DNA of 64,000 nucleotides from Flavobacterium terrisoli (GCF_030167905.1 NZ_JARGNA010000001.1:248001-312000); one strand, 5' to 3'. Positions 1 to 9,105 are shown, numbered from the stretch's first letter. Notes: generated by a model not told the origin, from the sequence alone. Program-made: numbers and translations.

Positions 1-248
1 TCTACAGAGCCAAAATTAGGAACAACCATAATCTGATTGTCATAAATTTTAGTGGTTTTGTCTATATAATAACCCAATCCTGCGCCAAGAACAAATAGTA
101 TTCCAACCCAAATAATGTTTCTCTTGAAAAACAAAAATCCTTTGAAAATCTGATTCGAAATGTTTTCAAAAAAATTTCCGATTCTCTTAGAAATCTGAGA
201 TAAATCTATTTCCTGATTGTCAGGGTTATTTTGAGATGTTGCGCTCAT
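1..248 (-). CDS. Wzz/chain-length-determinant-like membrane protein (partial)
   Basis: The first 82 codons of a leftward gene are present; the rest lies outside the window. The N-terminus is polar (starts MSATSQNNPDNQEIDLSQ) and is followed by one clear membrane segment at about residues 44-64 (core WVGILFVLGAGLGYY). A short periplasmic-type stretch begins after it (IMVVPNFGSV). This order is typical of Bacteroidota chain-length-determinant (Wzz-like) proteins that control polysaccharide length at the inner membrane. The start lies 8 bp beyond the stop of the upstream gene, so the two are probably co-transcribed. The family call rests on the N-terminus only. Confidence 0.55.
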   Translation of the reverse strand, partial: MSATSQNNPDNQEIDLSQISKRIGNFFENISNQIFKGFLFFKRNIIWVGILFVLGAGLGYYIDKTTKIYDNQIMVVPNFGSV

Positions 249-256
249 AAAAATTA

Positions 257-1948
257 TTATTTAACGTTAAAGATTTGTTCTAATATTTTAATTGTAATTA
301 AATAAGTCGGTTTCACTCCTGTCGTTCCCAATCCGCCTGATGCCAATGTGCTTCCGGTTTCCAAAGGATTATCCGAAGCATAATAAGCATAACGGACTTT
401 CACATTAGGATGGATGCTCTTTCTGATTTTCGAAGCCGATTGAATAGCCTTTTGATAGTAAGAACCTTCCATTTCAAGACCAATTACTTCCCAGGTTGAC
501 TCGTGGAAGAATTTTAATAAATCTTTGTTCTGAAGTGAAGTTCCCAATACGGTAACCATTGGTCCCGAAAATACGGGGATACCATTGCCTTCAAACATCT
601 CTGCGGTCAATTCATTTTCGAATGGATAATTATCGGCTGTTCCTTCGTTGATGTGCGCCGATGGAATCATAATATCGCCTTTTCCGCCTTGTAAAATTCC
701 GGCTTTTCCCATAATGGAAACCGATTCTACATTGAGGAAAATTTTGGTTTTCCCGTCTTTATAAGGTTTCAATAATTCATCAATCGTTTCAAAAGCCTGC
801 TCGCCAAAAGCATAATCCATAACAATCAGTACCGGGCTTTCTTTTCCGATTACGGCTTTCGGGAAACTTGATTTGGCCCAATCAATTTTAGCGGTGTCAA
901 AAATCTGAACATCGATATTGGTTCCTGATTGGTCAGGTAAAGAAATCATTCCTTGCTTCAAGGCAACTTCCTCTACTTTATTTCTAACCGGATCAGCTCC
1001 GGATTTACTCAATTCTTCATAAATAAAGAAATCCGATTTGTCCTTGAATTTGGTTTTCAAAACGTTTGTGGCAAAAATCGAATTCATCACACTGTGCATG
1101 TTGGCACTGATAATGTGAATCGGTCTTTCCAACAAATTATTGGCTTTCAGCGTTTCTTTGATGGTAGTTGCCCAAATTTCACCGTGGATATGATGTCCTA
1201 ATCTTTCTCTTAGAATCGGACTGAACGTAATGGTTCTTTTGTTGTTATCGACGATTTCTTCAATGGCTAATTTTCCTAACCAGTAAATCACATGTAAAAA
1301 TCTATCTGGTTTTTCTTTGGTTCCAAAAGAATCATAAATGTCTAAAACCTCCGAAAAACTTCTCCCCAAAACATTCGCCGCATGAGAAATCGCGATTTCC
1401 TTTTCGGTCTGTGTAAACTTTTTGTTTTGTAAAACTGCCTGCTCTAATTTTTGCCAATCACGGGTCAATTCAACGTTGCTTTCATCAAGCAAAACGCGGT
1501 CTTTGATTTTGTGTGATTCGATAAAGATAAAAGTCAAATGCGTTAAAATATCATAGATGTCCGAACGGCCACGTGTGATTTCCACGTTCATTTGTTCTTC
1601 ATCGATACGGTAACAGTTTCTTCTTCTCTTTGGTGGAACAATCGCCTGGAAGTGCGATTTTGAATAACCTTCATCTGAAGTTAAATTGATAAAACGACAT
1701 TCTTCAATGCCTACCGGAAGTCTTTCAATAACATAAAGCAAACCGTTGAGTTCTACTTTTTCTTCTGCAATGCTTCCGTAAATTTCAGGTCTTAGAGAAA
1801 GTAACGCTTCTCTTAACGTTTCTCCTGAAACACCCATTGGTTTATAGAAACCTCTGTTAAATAAATGTCTCATGGTAATGTACAATCGTTCGATAGCTGC
1901 CGACGATTCTTGCGCTCTTGAGCGCGAAATGTTTTTAATTTCTTTCAT
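257..1948 (-). CDS. Conserved Bacteroidota protein with nucleoside-phosphorylase-like C-terminus (DUF6909-type)
   Basis: This soluble protein of 563 residues has no signal peptide or membrane segment. I recognise it as a conserved Flavobacteriaceae protein (DUF6909 from memory) of unknown function. The C-terminal third carries GDIMIPSAH, GLEMEGSYY and YASDNPLETG. These resemble the purine nucleoside phosphorylase / AMP nucleosidase superfamily, where a Met-Glu pair binds the ribose and a late Asp contacts the base. That similarity is by eye. The ATG at 1946-1948 is chosen because an in-frame upstream TTG lies inside the promoter element at 1970-1977. The Wzz-like gene follows 8 bp downstream. 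Confidence 0.65.
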   Translation of the reverse strand: MKEIKNISRSRAQESSAAIERLYITMRHLFNRGFYKPMGVSGETLREALLSLRPEIYGSIAEEKVELNGLLYVIERLPVGIEECRFINLTSDEGYSKSHFQAIVPPKRRRNCYRIDEEQMNVEITRGRSDIYDILTHLTFIFIESHKIKDRVLLDESNVELTRDWQKLEQAVLQNKKFTQTEKEIAISHAANVLGRSFSEVLDIYDSFGTKEKPDRFLHVIYWLGKLAIEEIVDNNKRTITFSPILRERLGHHIHGEIWATTIKETLKANNLLERPIHIISANMHSVMNSIFATNVLKTKFKDKSDFFIYEELSKSGADPVRNKVEEVALKQGMISLPDQSGTNIDVQIFDTAKIDWAKSSFPKAVIGKESPVLIVMDYAFGEQAFETIDELLKPYKDGKTKIFLNVESVSIMGKAGILQGGKGDIMIPSAHINEGTADNYPFENELTAEMFEGNGIPVFSGPMVTVLGTSLQNKDLLKFFHESTWEVIGLEMEGSYYQKAIQSASKIRKSIHPNVKVRYAYYASDNPLETGSTLASGGLGTTGVKPTYLITIKILEQIFNVK

Positions 1949-1969
1949 TAAATTTTGTTTTCTAACCCG

Positions 1970-1977
1970 CAAAGATA
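1970..1977 (-). promoter_or_regulatory. Bacteroidota -7 promoter element
   Basis: Read on the minus strand this is TATCTTTG, an exact match to the TAnnTTTG element of the Bacteroidota housekeeping sigma factor. It lies 21 bp upstream of the ATG at 1948 and gives a short leader. Confidence 0.6.
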
Positions 1978-1989
1978 AGGTTTTTGTGA

Positions 1990-2124
1990 TTAGTTGGTTA
2001 GAATTAGGTTAATCGCGGGTTCATAAACTCTTATTTTTCCCGTAGATGCAACATTTTCATTTACCTGTTTATTCCATTTTCCGCCTGAAAAAGTGAACAA
2101 AGCCTCTCTTTCCACATAGTTCTA
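1990..2124 (-). pseudogene. Preserved in-frame C-terminal tail after amber codon of the 2122-2856 gene
   Basis: The TAG at 2122-2124 stops the gene, but the same frame stays open for 43 more codons to a TAA at 1990-1992. The tail reads NYVEREALFTFSGGKWNK and ends PAINLILTN. The neighbouring paralog has NYSEKENAFTYSQGKWSR and ends PAINLILSN at the same place. The TAG sits where the paralog has Val. This is a recent nonsense mutation, a sequencing error, or amber readthrough; the sequence cannot separate these. Confidence 0.8.
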
Positions 2125-2856
2125 CAACACCAACGGATAATAGATTTTTTGAATTTGTGTGGTTTGGGTGTTCTGGTCGGTGATGGTTTTTTCCTTCTTG
2201 TTTTTTTCAATCATGAGCTTTTCAAACCCAACAAACATTCCGTTTTTTGGCATCACCAAATTATAATCCGTCAAATCAATTTTGTTGTTTTTGGTGCCGT
2301 TTTTCACCGAAACAATTAAGGCTTTTTTGAGTAATTCTTCTCCCGGAAAACCATTGCCATCGACTTTAAAAAAATGAAGTTTGATTGTTGCGCCTTCTAT
2401 TCTGCTATCGGTATAAATCGTTACTTTTTTGATGTATTTCAACCTTTTATAGTCTGGGCTATACGGGAAATATTTCACATCCATTCTTGGTCCGTTGTCA
2501 AAAGCCTGGGCAATGGTATTTTCGGTTATGCCTATCGTAATTTGTTTGGTTCCGATACTATTGGAAATGACAACCTCATCCAAATCAAAAGCTTTGGAAT
2601 TCAGAAAAACTTCAGCAGATTGCGATGCTTTTATCGTTTTCTTTTCGTAACCCAAAGCCGAAAAAATCAGGTTTTTGTTTCCCGAGGCATTGATGGAAAA
2701 AATCCCGTCTTCCTCAGATGTCGTGGCGATGTTCTCATTTTCCACCCAAATATTGACATACGAAATCGGTTTGCCTGTAAGGCTGTCTTTTACGATGCCT
2801 TTAGTTTGGGCAACGAGTGAAATCGAAAACAAAAAGAAAAAAAAGGCTGTTTTCAT
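2122..2856 (-). CDS. Secreted carboxypeptidase-regulatory-like protein, C-terminally truncated by TAG
   Basis: The product is 244 residues with a signal peptide (MKTAFFFFLFSISLVAQ). It then has a carboxypeptidase-regulatory-like beta-sandwich domain of about 85 residues (GIVKDSLTGKPISYVNIWVE, EDGIFSINASG), the type found at the start of SusC-like receptors. The remainder, about 150 residues, is family-specific. It is a paralog of the gene just upstream and overlaps it by one base (TAATG). The full-length version would be 288 residues, against 294 for the paralog. Function is unknown; an envelope or surface role is inferred from the signal peptide. Confidence 0.75.
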   Translation of the reverse strand: MKTAFFFFLFSISLVAQTKGIVKDSLTGKPISYVNIWVENENIATTSEEDGIFSINASGNKNLIFSALGYEKKTIKASQSAEVFLNSKAFDLDEVVISNSIGTKQITIGITENTIAQAFDNGPRMDVKYFPYSPDYKRLKYIKKVTIYTDSRIEGATIKLHFFKVDGNGFPGEELLKKALIVSVKNGTKNNKIDLTDYNLVMPKNGMFVGFEKLMIEKNKKEKTITDQNTQTTQIQKIYYPLVL

Positions 2857-3740
2857 TAGTTGGACAATATCAAATTTATGGCAGGCATCATTACTTTATT
2901 ATACCAGGGTTCTTTGCTTTTCTGTTCAGTAAGGAATACTTTGCTTCTACTCCATTTTCCTTGGGAATAAGTAAATGCATTTTCTTTTTCAGAATAGTTA
3001 ACCACCAATGATGGTGCGTAATCTTCCATTACCATCATTTTTTTGGTTTGATGATCTTTGTATTTAAAATCAGCTCTGTTTTCTTCTATAATCATCCATT
3101 CCAAACCAATGACAATTCCTTTTTCGGGAAAGGTCAGATTGTATTTGGAAACATCAATTACATTTCGTTTCATTCCTTTCTTGACCGTCACAATTAGATC
3201 TTCGTCTATTAGGTCATTTCCGGGAATGGAATCGTTGAATTCGAAAATCCTGATTTTTAGTTTGGCGCCTTTTTTATCGCTGTCTGAATAAAATACGATC
3301 TTCTTTAAAAACGGCGTTTTTTTATAAATAGTATCCTGTTCAAATAATTTCCCGTAAATCCAAGGTTTGTCCCCGGATAGTTGTCTGTGGTGGATTCTTT
3401 GGGCATCACCAATTTCGATTTCCTTATCTTGTTTTCTTTTGGATAGTACTACTTCCTTTAATTTATAAACCGCTTCTTTTAAAACTACTCTTTCGCCTTC
3501 TTTTATCGCTGTCTTTTTGACTTCAAAACCAACGGAAGAAAAAACAAGTGTCTTATCCTCAGAAGTATTAATTTTAAAAGTACCATTTTCATCAGAAGTT
3601 GTTCCTATATTTTCATTTTCCACCCAAACATTGACATACGGAATCGGTTGGTTTTTTTCATCAACCACAATGCCTTTAATTTGACTAAAAGCAGAAAAAC
3701 CTATAAAAATAAATAGCCACAACCCTTTTTTTGCTTGCAT
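2856..3740 (-). CDS. Secreted carboxypeptidase-regulatory-like domain protein
   Basis: A protein of 294 residues with a signal peptide (to about residue 19, FSAFSQ). It has a carboxypeptidase-regulatory-like domain at about residues 22-105 (GIVVDEKNQPIPYVNVWVE) and a C-terminal region of unknown fold. It is the intact paralog of the next gene downstream. The two share domain order and the terminal PAINLIL motif, which indicates tandem duplication. It starts 6 bp after the GH3-family gene, so it is probably the fourth gene of the operon that begins at 6473. No enzymatic motif is visible. Confidence 0.75.
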   Translation of the reverse strand: MQAKKGLWLFIFIGFSAFSQIKGIVVDEKNQPIPYVNVWVENENIGTTSDENGTFKINTSEDKTLVFSSVGFEVKKTAIKEGERVVLKEAVYKLKEVVLSKRKQDKEIEIGDAQRIHHRQLSGDKPWIYGKLFEQDTIYKKTPFLKKIVFYSDSDKKGAKLKIRIFEFNDSIPGNDLIDEDLIVTVKKGMKRNVIDVSKYNLTFPEKGIVIGLEWMIIEENRADFKYKDHQTKKMMVMEDYAPSLVVNYSEKENAFTYSQGKWSRSKVFLTEQKSKEPWYNKVMMPAINLILSN

Positions 3741-3746
3741 CTTTTT

Positions 3747-5234
3747 CTATTTTCTGCTAAAAAAGTCAGCAATTTTTCTGTCGTTGGCTAATCGTGGCAA
3801 TTTGTTTTGTCCGCCGAGTTTTCCAATGGATTTCATATAGTCCTGGAAGCCGTTTTTGGCCACTTTGGTAATGACTAACGTTCGCAGCACATGACCTACA
3901 ATTAAATCGTCATAATAGGTGTTTTGTTGGCGCATTGCTTCGTCAATTCTCAGGGCAAAATCGGCTAAGTTTTCGGGTTCGTTTTCAAATTCGATAAACC
4001 ATTCGTGATAAGGCATTCCTTCACTTGGCGTAATTTGTGGTGCTACGGTAAACTCGTTGACCCGAACATTCGTACCATCCATCGCTTCCTGCAAAGCACT
4101 TTCCACTTCTTTCCCTATGACATGTTCGCCAAAAGCCGAAATGTAATGTTTGATTCTTCCGGAAACGATAACGCGATAGGGTTTCAAACTCGTAAATTGA
4201 ACGGTATCGCCGATGTTGTATGCCCAAAGTCCGGCATTGGTGGAAATGATTAAAACATAATTGGTTCCCAATTCCACTTCGCCTATTGTATAGCGTCTTG
4301 GCTTTTCGGTAAAAAATTCGTCTGCTTTTACAAATTCATAGAAAATACCCGAATTCAAAAGCAATAACATGCCTTTTTCGGTTTGTGAATCCTGATAGGC
4401 GAAAAAGCCTTCGGACGCCGGAAACAACTCTATCGAATCGACTTTTCGTCCGATTAGGTTTTCAAATTTGGCACGATAGGGTTCATAATTTACGCCACCG
4501 TAAATAAACAAATTGAAGTTTCTGAAAATATCACCCACGGGTTTGTTTCCTTTTTGCTGCAGTTTTTCAAAATACATTTGCACCCAACTCGGGATTCCCG
4601 AAATGACACTCATGTCTTCGTTGAATGTTTCTTCGACTATCGCATCTACTTTGGTTTCCCAATCTTCAATGCAATTGGTTTCCCAACTCGGCATACGGTT
4701 TTTTTGGAGGTATTTTGGCACAAAATGCGCGACGATGCCTGACAATCTTCCCAATTTGATTCCGTTTTTTTCCTCCAGAATAGGGCTGCCTTGCAGAAAA
4801 ATCATTTTGCCATCAACAAAGTCGGCTTTGCCGGTTTCATGGATATAACTCAGAATGGCATTTCGCGCAGCCTGAATGTGAAACGGCATCGATTCCTTAG
4901 TCAGCGGAATGTATTTTGCCCCGGAAGTCGTTCCTGAAGTTTTGGCAAAATATATCGGTTTGCCTTTCCAGAGAATGTTTTCTTCACCTTTTACTACCCT
5001 ATCCACATAAGGCCGCAATTCTTCATAATCTCGAATCGGAACTTTGGCAGCAAAGTCTTCAAAAGTTTTGATGTTGGCAAAATCATGGTCGTTCCCAAAC
5101 TGAGTCAATTGGGCTTGGCTTATCAAATCCTGCAACACTTTTTGTTGGGTTTCAACAGGTTTTGAAGCCCAGGCTTGGGTTTTGCTGTGGATGCTTTTGG
5201 CAAATAATTTGGCGGCTATAGATTTTATGGACAT
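3747..5234 (-). CDS. GH3 auxin-responsive-promoter family protein
   Basis: This 495-residue cytoplasmic protein belongs to the GH3 family of adenylate-forming acyl-acid amido synthetases, related to firefly luciferase. The glycine/serine/threonine-rich ATP-binding motif is seen as FAKTSGTTSGAKYIPLT near residues 95-112. Further family motifs are IELFPASEGFFAYQ and GLWAYNIGDTVQF. Plant members conjugate hormones to amino acids; the substrate of the widespread Bacteroidota versions is not established. The gene starts 2 bp after the SdpI-like gene and is the middle gene of a tight leftward operon. Confidence 0.88.
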   Translation of the reverse strand: MSIKSIAAKLFAKSIHSKTQAWASKPVETQQKVLQDLISQAQLTQFGNDHDFANIKTFEDFAAKVPIRDYEELRPYVDRVVKGEENILWKGKPIYFAKTSGTTSGAKYIPLTKESMPFHIQAARNAILSYIHETGKADFVDGKMIFLQGSPILEEKNGIKLGRLSGIVAHFVPKYLQKNRMPSWETNCIEDWETKVDAIVEETFNEDMSVISGIPSWVQMYFEKLQQKGNKPVGDIFRNFNLFIYGGVNYEPYRAKFENLIGRKVDSIELFPASEGFFAYQDSQTEKGMLLLLNSGIFYEFVKADEFFTEKPRRYTIGEVELGTNYVLIISTNAGLWAYNIGDTVQFTSLKPYRVIVSGRIKHYISAFGEHVIGKEVESALQEAMDGTNVRVNEFTVAPQITPSEGMPYHEWFIEFENEPENLADFALRIDEAMRQQNTYYDDLIVGHVLRTLVITKVAKNGFQDYMKSIGKLGGQNKLPRLANDRKIADFFSRK

Positions 5235-5236
5235 TG

Positions 5237-5611
5237 TTAATTGTTTGGGAAATTCTTTCTGATGGCTCTTTCGGTTGCAAAAAATAAAAAAGCACAGCCT
5301 ATAATAACTGATGAGAATCCGATACTGATTTGCAAACCTCCATCCAATTTCATAAAATAATTCGAAAATGAAAATACTACTAGGGCCAATCCGATTTGTA
5401 CCATTTTAATTCCTGAAAAACGTTGTGAAAAATCCCAAATCTTTTGGTTTTTCATTGAAGCCCTCGTTCTGTAACCATACAGGTAGTTTATTTTTTTTGG
5501 TGGAAATACTAGTGTTACTAAGGCTGCAATAACAAAGATTGATCCCGTTGTAAAAGGAATAATCAAGGTTTGCTGGCTGATGTCATTCAAAATTTCTTCC
5601 ATATTACTCAA
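5237..5611 (-). CDS. SdpI-family membrane protein
   Basis: A 124-residue protein with three predicted membrane segments, at about residues 18-36, 71-87 and 93-110. The central loop carries NYLYGYRTRASMKN and WDFSQRFSG, the signature of the SdpI/YhfL family. Bacillus SdpI gives immunity to the SdpC toxin, but single SdpI-like genes in Bacteroidota have no known toxin partner and none is seen here. The start overlaps the end of the M23 peptidase gene by 8 bp, so translation is probably coupled. Confidence 0.8.
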   Translation of the reverse strand: MSNMEEILNDISQQTLIIPFTTGSIFVIAALVTLVFPPKKINYLYGYRTRASMKNQKIWDFSQRFSGIKMVQIGLALVVFSFSNYFMKLDGGLQISIGFSSVIIGCAFLFFATERAIRKNFPNN

Positions 5612-6473
5612 AGGCTATAAAGATACTTGGGTCGATTGGGTAACCATCTTTCCACAATTCAAAATGCAGATGCACACCGGTTGATTCCTGTCCGGTGGAA
5701 CCGGCAAGCGCGATGACTTCACCTGTTCTTACCACATCGCCCTGTTCTTTGGTTAAGGAAGCGGCGTGTTTATAGGCAGAAATAAATCCATTGGTGTGTC
5801 TGATAATGACCACGTTTCCAGTCGTTGGTGTCCAATCGGCAAAAATTACTGTTCCGCCCAAAATGGCTTTTATCGGCGTGTCTTTGGCCAAAGCCACATC
5901 AACCGCATAATGCTTGTCCTTCGGGTTGAATTTTTCGGTAATCATGCCTTGAGCCGGTGGAAAAAAAACAACACTTACTTTTGGCTTCGCCTTTTCAAAA
6001 AGATTGTATTTGTCTTCCCTGGCGACTTCTTCCCTCAATTTCAAATCGGCTTCCGTAGGCTTCAAATCATCTTCAGAAACCGGCTCAACATTGGTGGCGG
6101 TTATCGAATCTTTACTGAATTTAGCATAATCCAAATCGCCGGTCAAAATCTTTTTGATGGAGGCAATATAGGCTTCGTTTTTCTTTAAGGCATTGCTAAG
6201 TGAATCGGATTTCAGTGCCAATTCGGTCGCATCTCTTTTTAGTTTGGTCGAAGCATAACCCGGAATATATTCTCGTAAAGGGGTAAAGGCGATGATATAA
6301 GTCGTGATAAAAATGATCAAAAAAGCGCCGACTGTGGCTACAACAAAAACATTCATCAATGTCAGACGCAAAGAAAATACTTCTTCAAAGGTTTCTTCAT
6401 TCAGGATAACCAGACGGTTTTTCGTGAATAGTTTTTTCTTAATGATTTTGCGTTTGAGCCGTTTTCCCGACAT
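5604..6473 (-). CDS. M23 family metallopeptidase (LytM-type, membrane-anchored)
   Basis: The protein is 289 residues: a basic cytoplasmic N-terminus, one membrane anchor at about residues 38-62, a helical linker and a C-terminal M23 domain. Zinc-ligand motifs are visible as HYAVD near 188 and HLHFELW near residues 269-275. The family cuts peptidoglycan crosslinks or activates amidases in the periplasm. It is the first gene of the operon M23-SdpI-GH3-two secreted proteins, and its own promoter faces tatA. The short linker suggests a division or envelope-maintenance hydrolase; this is inferred. Confidence 0.88.
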   Translation of the reverse strand: MSGKRLKRKIIKKKLFTKNRLVILNEETFEEVFSLRLTLMNVFVVATVGAFLIIFITTYIIAFTPLREYIPGYASTKLKRDATELALKSDSLSNALKKNEAYIASIKKILTGDLDYAKFSKDSITATNVEPVSEDDLKPTEADLKLREEVAREDKYNLFEKAKPKVSVVFFPPAQGMITEKFNPKDKHYAVDVALAKDTPIKAILGGTVIFADWTPTTGNVVIIRHTNGFISAYKHAASLTKEQGDVVRTGEVIALAGSTGQESTGVHLHFELWKDGYPIDPSIFIAFE

Positions 6474-6490
6474 GATCGTTGATTATACCA

Positions 6491-6498
6491 CAAATATA
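6491..6498 (-). promoter_or_regulatory. Bacteroidota -7 element for the M23 operon
   Basis: The minus strand reads TATATTTG, 17 bp upstream of the M23 start codon at 6473. It is back to back with the tatA promoter. Confidence 0.6.
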
Positions 6499-6576
6499 GA
6501 AATTATATCTGCTTAAGATTTCATAAAGTTTAACGTTCTTTAATGCTAAAACAGACGCATCTATTAATTTATTTTC

Positions 6577-6584
6577 TACATTTG
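6577..6584 (+). promoter_or_regulatory. Bacteroidota -7 element for tatA
   Basis: TACATTTG matches TAnnTTTG and lies 28 bp upstream of the tatA ATG. Confidence 0.6.
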
Positions 6585-6612
6585 CCAAATATTTAATCTA
6601 ATTCATATTATC

Positions 6613-6816
6613 ATGAACTTTTTAACCATATTTCTTGGCACAATTGAATTCCCGCAAATGATGTTGATTTTGGCCGTTATTTTATTACTTTTTGGAGGTA
6701 AAAAAATTCCGGAACTAATGAAAGGTTTGGGTAGCGGAGTAAAAGAATTTAAAAAAGCTGCTAAAGACGATACAACAGAGCCTAAAAAAGAAGAAGATAC
6801 TACTACAAAAGAGTAA
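6613..6816 (+). CDS. tatA: Twin-arginine translocase subunit TatA/E
   Basis: The 67-residue protein has the full TatA layout. A short N-terminal membrane helix (about residues 14-27, [16 protein letters not shown]) is followed by the FGxKKxPEL hinge, an amphipathic helix ([16 protein letters not shown]) and an acidic/lysine-rich tail. TatA oligomers form the pore that exports folded twin-arginine proteins. tatC is not in this window. The gene is monocistronic, with its own promoter and a strong terminator shared with tex. Confidence 0.93.
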   Translation: MNFLTIFLGTIEFPQMMLILAVILLLFGGKKIPELMKGLGSGVKEFKKAAKDDTTEPKKEEDTTTKE

Positions 6817-6836
6817 TTTTTCTTGATTATAAAATT

Positions 6837-6869
6837 AAACCCCAAAGACCTAATGGCTTTGGGGTTTTT
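6837..6869. terminator. Bidirectional terminator between tatA and tex
   Basis: An 11-bp perfect stem (AAACCCCAAAG with CTTTGGGGTTT) is followed by T-runs on both strands. It serves converging tatA and tex. Confidence 0.85.
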
Positions 6870-6872
6870 ATT

Positions 6873-8996
6873 TTAAAATACCATCGTCAACTGGATTCTT
6901 TTTCGGTCTTCGTCAACCTCAACAACTTTCACCTGAACATGTTGGTGTAACTTGACTACTTCATTCACATCGGAAACAAAACCTTCTTTGAGTTGGGAAA
7001 TGTGAACCAAGCCACTTTCCTTGATTCCGATGTCGACAAAACAGCCGAAGGCGGTAATATTATTGACAATTCCGGGTAAAATCATTCCCGAGCGAACGTC
7101 TTTTATGGTTTTTACATTAGGGTCAAATTCAAAAACTTTTGCGGCTTTTCTTGGATCCAATCCCGGTTTTTCGAGTTCTTTTAAAATGTCTTTGATTCCC
7201 AGAATTCCAATATCCGAAGTGATATAAGCTTCCGGTTTTATCAAACTGATTTTGTCTTTTTTGCCAATCAGTTCGGCTGTTTTTAGCCCTAAATCTTTGG
7301 CCATTTTTTCCACTATACTGTAAGCTTCCGGATGAACGGCTGAGTTATCCAACGGGTTTTTTCCGTCCTTGATTCTGATAAAAGCTGCGGCTTGTTGGTA
7401 GGCTTTATCACCCAAACGCGGCACTTTTTTCAACTGCTTTCTGTCTTCAAACGGACCATTTTCTGAGCGGTATGCCACAATGTTTTCGGCCATTTTTTCA
7501 CCGATTCCCGAGACATAACTCAGTAATGATTTACTTGCCGTATTGATATTGATTCCAACCGAATTCACGCAGCGAACCACAACTGTGTCTAATTCTTCCT
7601 TGAGTTTGGTTTGGTCCACATCGTGTTGGTATTGCCCAACACCGATGGATTTGGCGTCAATTTTTACCAATTCCGCCAATGGATCTGACAATCGTCTTCC
7701 GATAGAAACCGAGCCACGAACGGTTACATCAAAATTTGGGAATTCATCGCGGGCTATTTTACTTGCTGAATACACTGACGCGCCGGCTTCTGAAACCACA
7801 AAAACCTGAACGGACTTATCAAAAGCAATCTTTTTGATAAAGAACTCTGTTTCTCTCGAAGCGGTTCCGTTACCAATAGAAATCGCTTCAATATTATAGG
7901 CATTCACCATCGATTTGATTTTCTTCATCGCCATTGCGGTTTCGTTTTGCGGTTGGTGCGGATAAATGGTTTCGTTGTATAACAAATCTCCTTTTTCATC
8001 CAGGCAAACCACTTTACAACCGCTTCTATATCCCGGATCTATGGCTAAAATTCGCTTTTCACCCAACGGCGGTGCCAATAACAATTGACCCAAATTCCCG
8101 GCAAAAACTTCAATCGCTTTGGCATCGGCTTTGGCTTTGGCTTCCTGTAAGGTTTCGTTGGAAATCGCCGGTTCCAATAATCTTTTATAACTGTCTTTGA
8201 TGGCCAATCGCAATTGGTCTGCGGTTTCGCGATTGTTTTTTATAGTGTTGTTTTCGATGAATTCAATAGCTTCCTCGTTTTCTATTTCGACATTGAGTTT
8301 GACAAAACCTTCGGCTTCGGCACGTAGCATCGCCAATAATCGGTGTGATGGCGCTTTGGAAATCGGTTCGGCCCATTCAAAATATTGAGAGAATTTTTGA
8401 GCGGCTTCGTCGTCTTTTTTGGTTTTGACTACTTTGGTTTCAATAACCGCTTTTCTTTGAAACAAACGACGCAGATTTTTTCGGATGTAGATATTTTCAT
8501 TGATCCATTCGGCAATGATATCGCGCGCGCCTTGTAATGCATCGTCTTCATTGACCACTTTGGCATTCAAATATTTGGAAGCGAGAAATTCAATATCATC
8601 CGAATTTTGTGCCATAATGATTTTGGCCAAAGGTTCCAAACCGTTTTCACGGGCAACATCGGCGCGGGTTTTTTTCTTCTTTTTATAAGGCAGATACAAA
8701 TCTTCAATCTCCTGCAAATCGAAACTGTTTTCGATTTTAGCTTTCAAATCTGATGTTAGTTGGCCTTGTTCCTCGATTGATTTTAAAACGCTGTCTTTTC
8801 GTTTTACAATTTCGTCGTATTGCTTTGAATGTTTGGCAATATTTTCAATCACAACTTCATCCAGATTTCCGGTTTGGTCTTTTCGGTAACGCGAAATAAA
8901 AGGAATGGTGCAATCTTCGGATAATAATTTTAAAGTCGCCTCGATGCTTTTTGGCGATGCCGTAACCTGGTTTTGAATGAATTGTATGCTAGTCAT
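6873..8996 (-). CDS. tex: Tex family RNA-binding transcription accessory protein
   Basis: A protein of 707 residues with the Tex order of domains. It has an N-terminal helical region, a YqgF/RNase H-like domain (starts near residue 315, ILAIDPGYRSG), helix-hairpin-helix repeats (YVSGIGEKMAENIV, KKVPRLGDKAYQQAAAF) and a C-terminal S1 RNA-binding domain (GCFVDIGIKESGLVHISQL). Tex binds nucleic acids and affects transcription. The Spt6-like fold is known for the family. It is monocistronic and ends at the shared terminator. Confidence 0.93.
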   Translation of the reverse strand: MTSIQFIQNQVTASPKSIEATLKLLSEDCTIPFISRYRKDQTGNLDEVVIENIAKHSKQYDEIVKRKDSVLKSIEEQGQLTSDLKAKIENSFDLQEIEDLYLPYKKKKKTRADVARENGLEPLAKIIMAQNSDDIEFLASKYLNAKVVNEDDALQGARDIIAEWINENIYIRKNLRRLFQRKAVIETKVVKTKKDDEAAQKFSQYFEWAEPISKAPSHRLLAMLRAEAEGFVKLNVEIENEEAIEFIENNTIKNNRETADQLRLAIKDSYKRLLEPAISNETLQEAKAKADAKAIEVFAGNLGQLLLAPPLGEKRILAIDPGYRSGCKVVCLDEKGDLLYNETIYPHQPQNETAMAMKKIKSMVNAYNIEAISIGNGTASRETEFFIKKIAFDKSVQVFVVSEAGASVYSASKIARDEFPNFDVTVRGSVSIGRRLSDPLAELVKIDAKSIGVGQYQHDVDQTKLKEELDTVVVRCVNSVGININTASKSLLSYVSGIGEKMAENIVAYRSENGPFEDRKQLKKVPRLGDKAYQQAAAFIRIKDGKNPLDNSAVHPEAYSIVEKMAKDLGLKTAELIGKKDKISLIKPEAYITSDIGILGIKDILKELEKPGLDPRKAAKVFEFDPNVKTIKDVRSGMILPGIVNNITAFGCFVDIGIKESGLVHISQLKEGFVSDVNEVVKLHQHVQVKVVEVDEDRKRIQLTMVF

Positions 8997-9105
8997 TTTT
9001 GTATAGGATAATTATGGTGCAATGATAAAATTTTTAGTGTGTATTTGTTGTTAATTATCCCAGAATTTAAAGTTTGGGGATTAATTATTATTTTTACATG
9101 AAACG

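Noticed and set aside
5237..5611. Immunity gene of a toxin system (SdpI)
   Set aside because: No SdpABC-like toxin genes are seen around it; lone SdpI homologs are common in this phylum.
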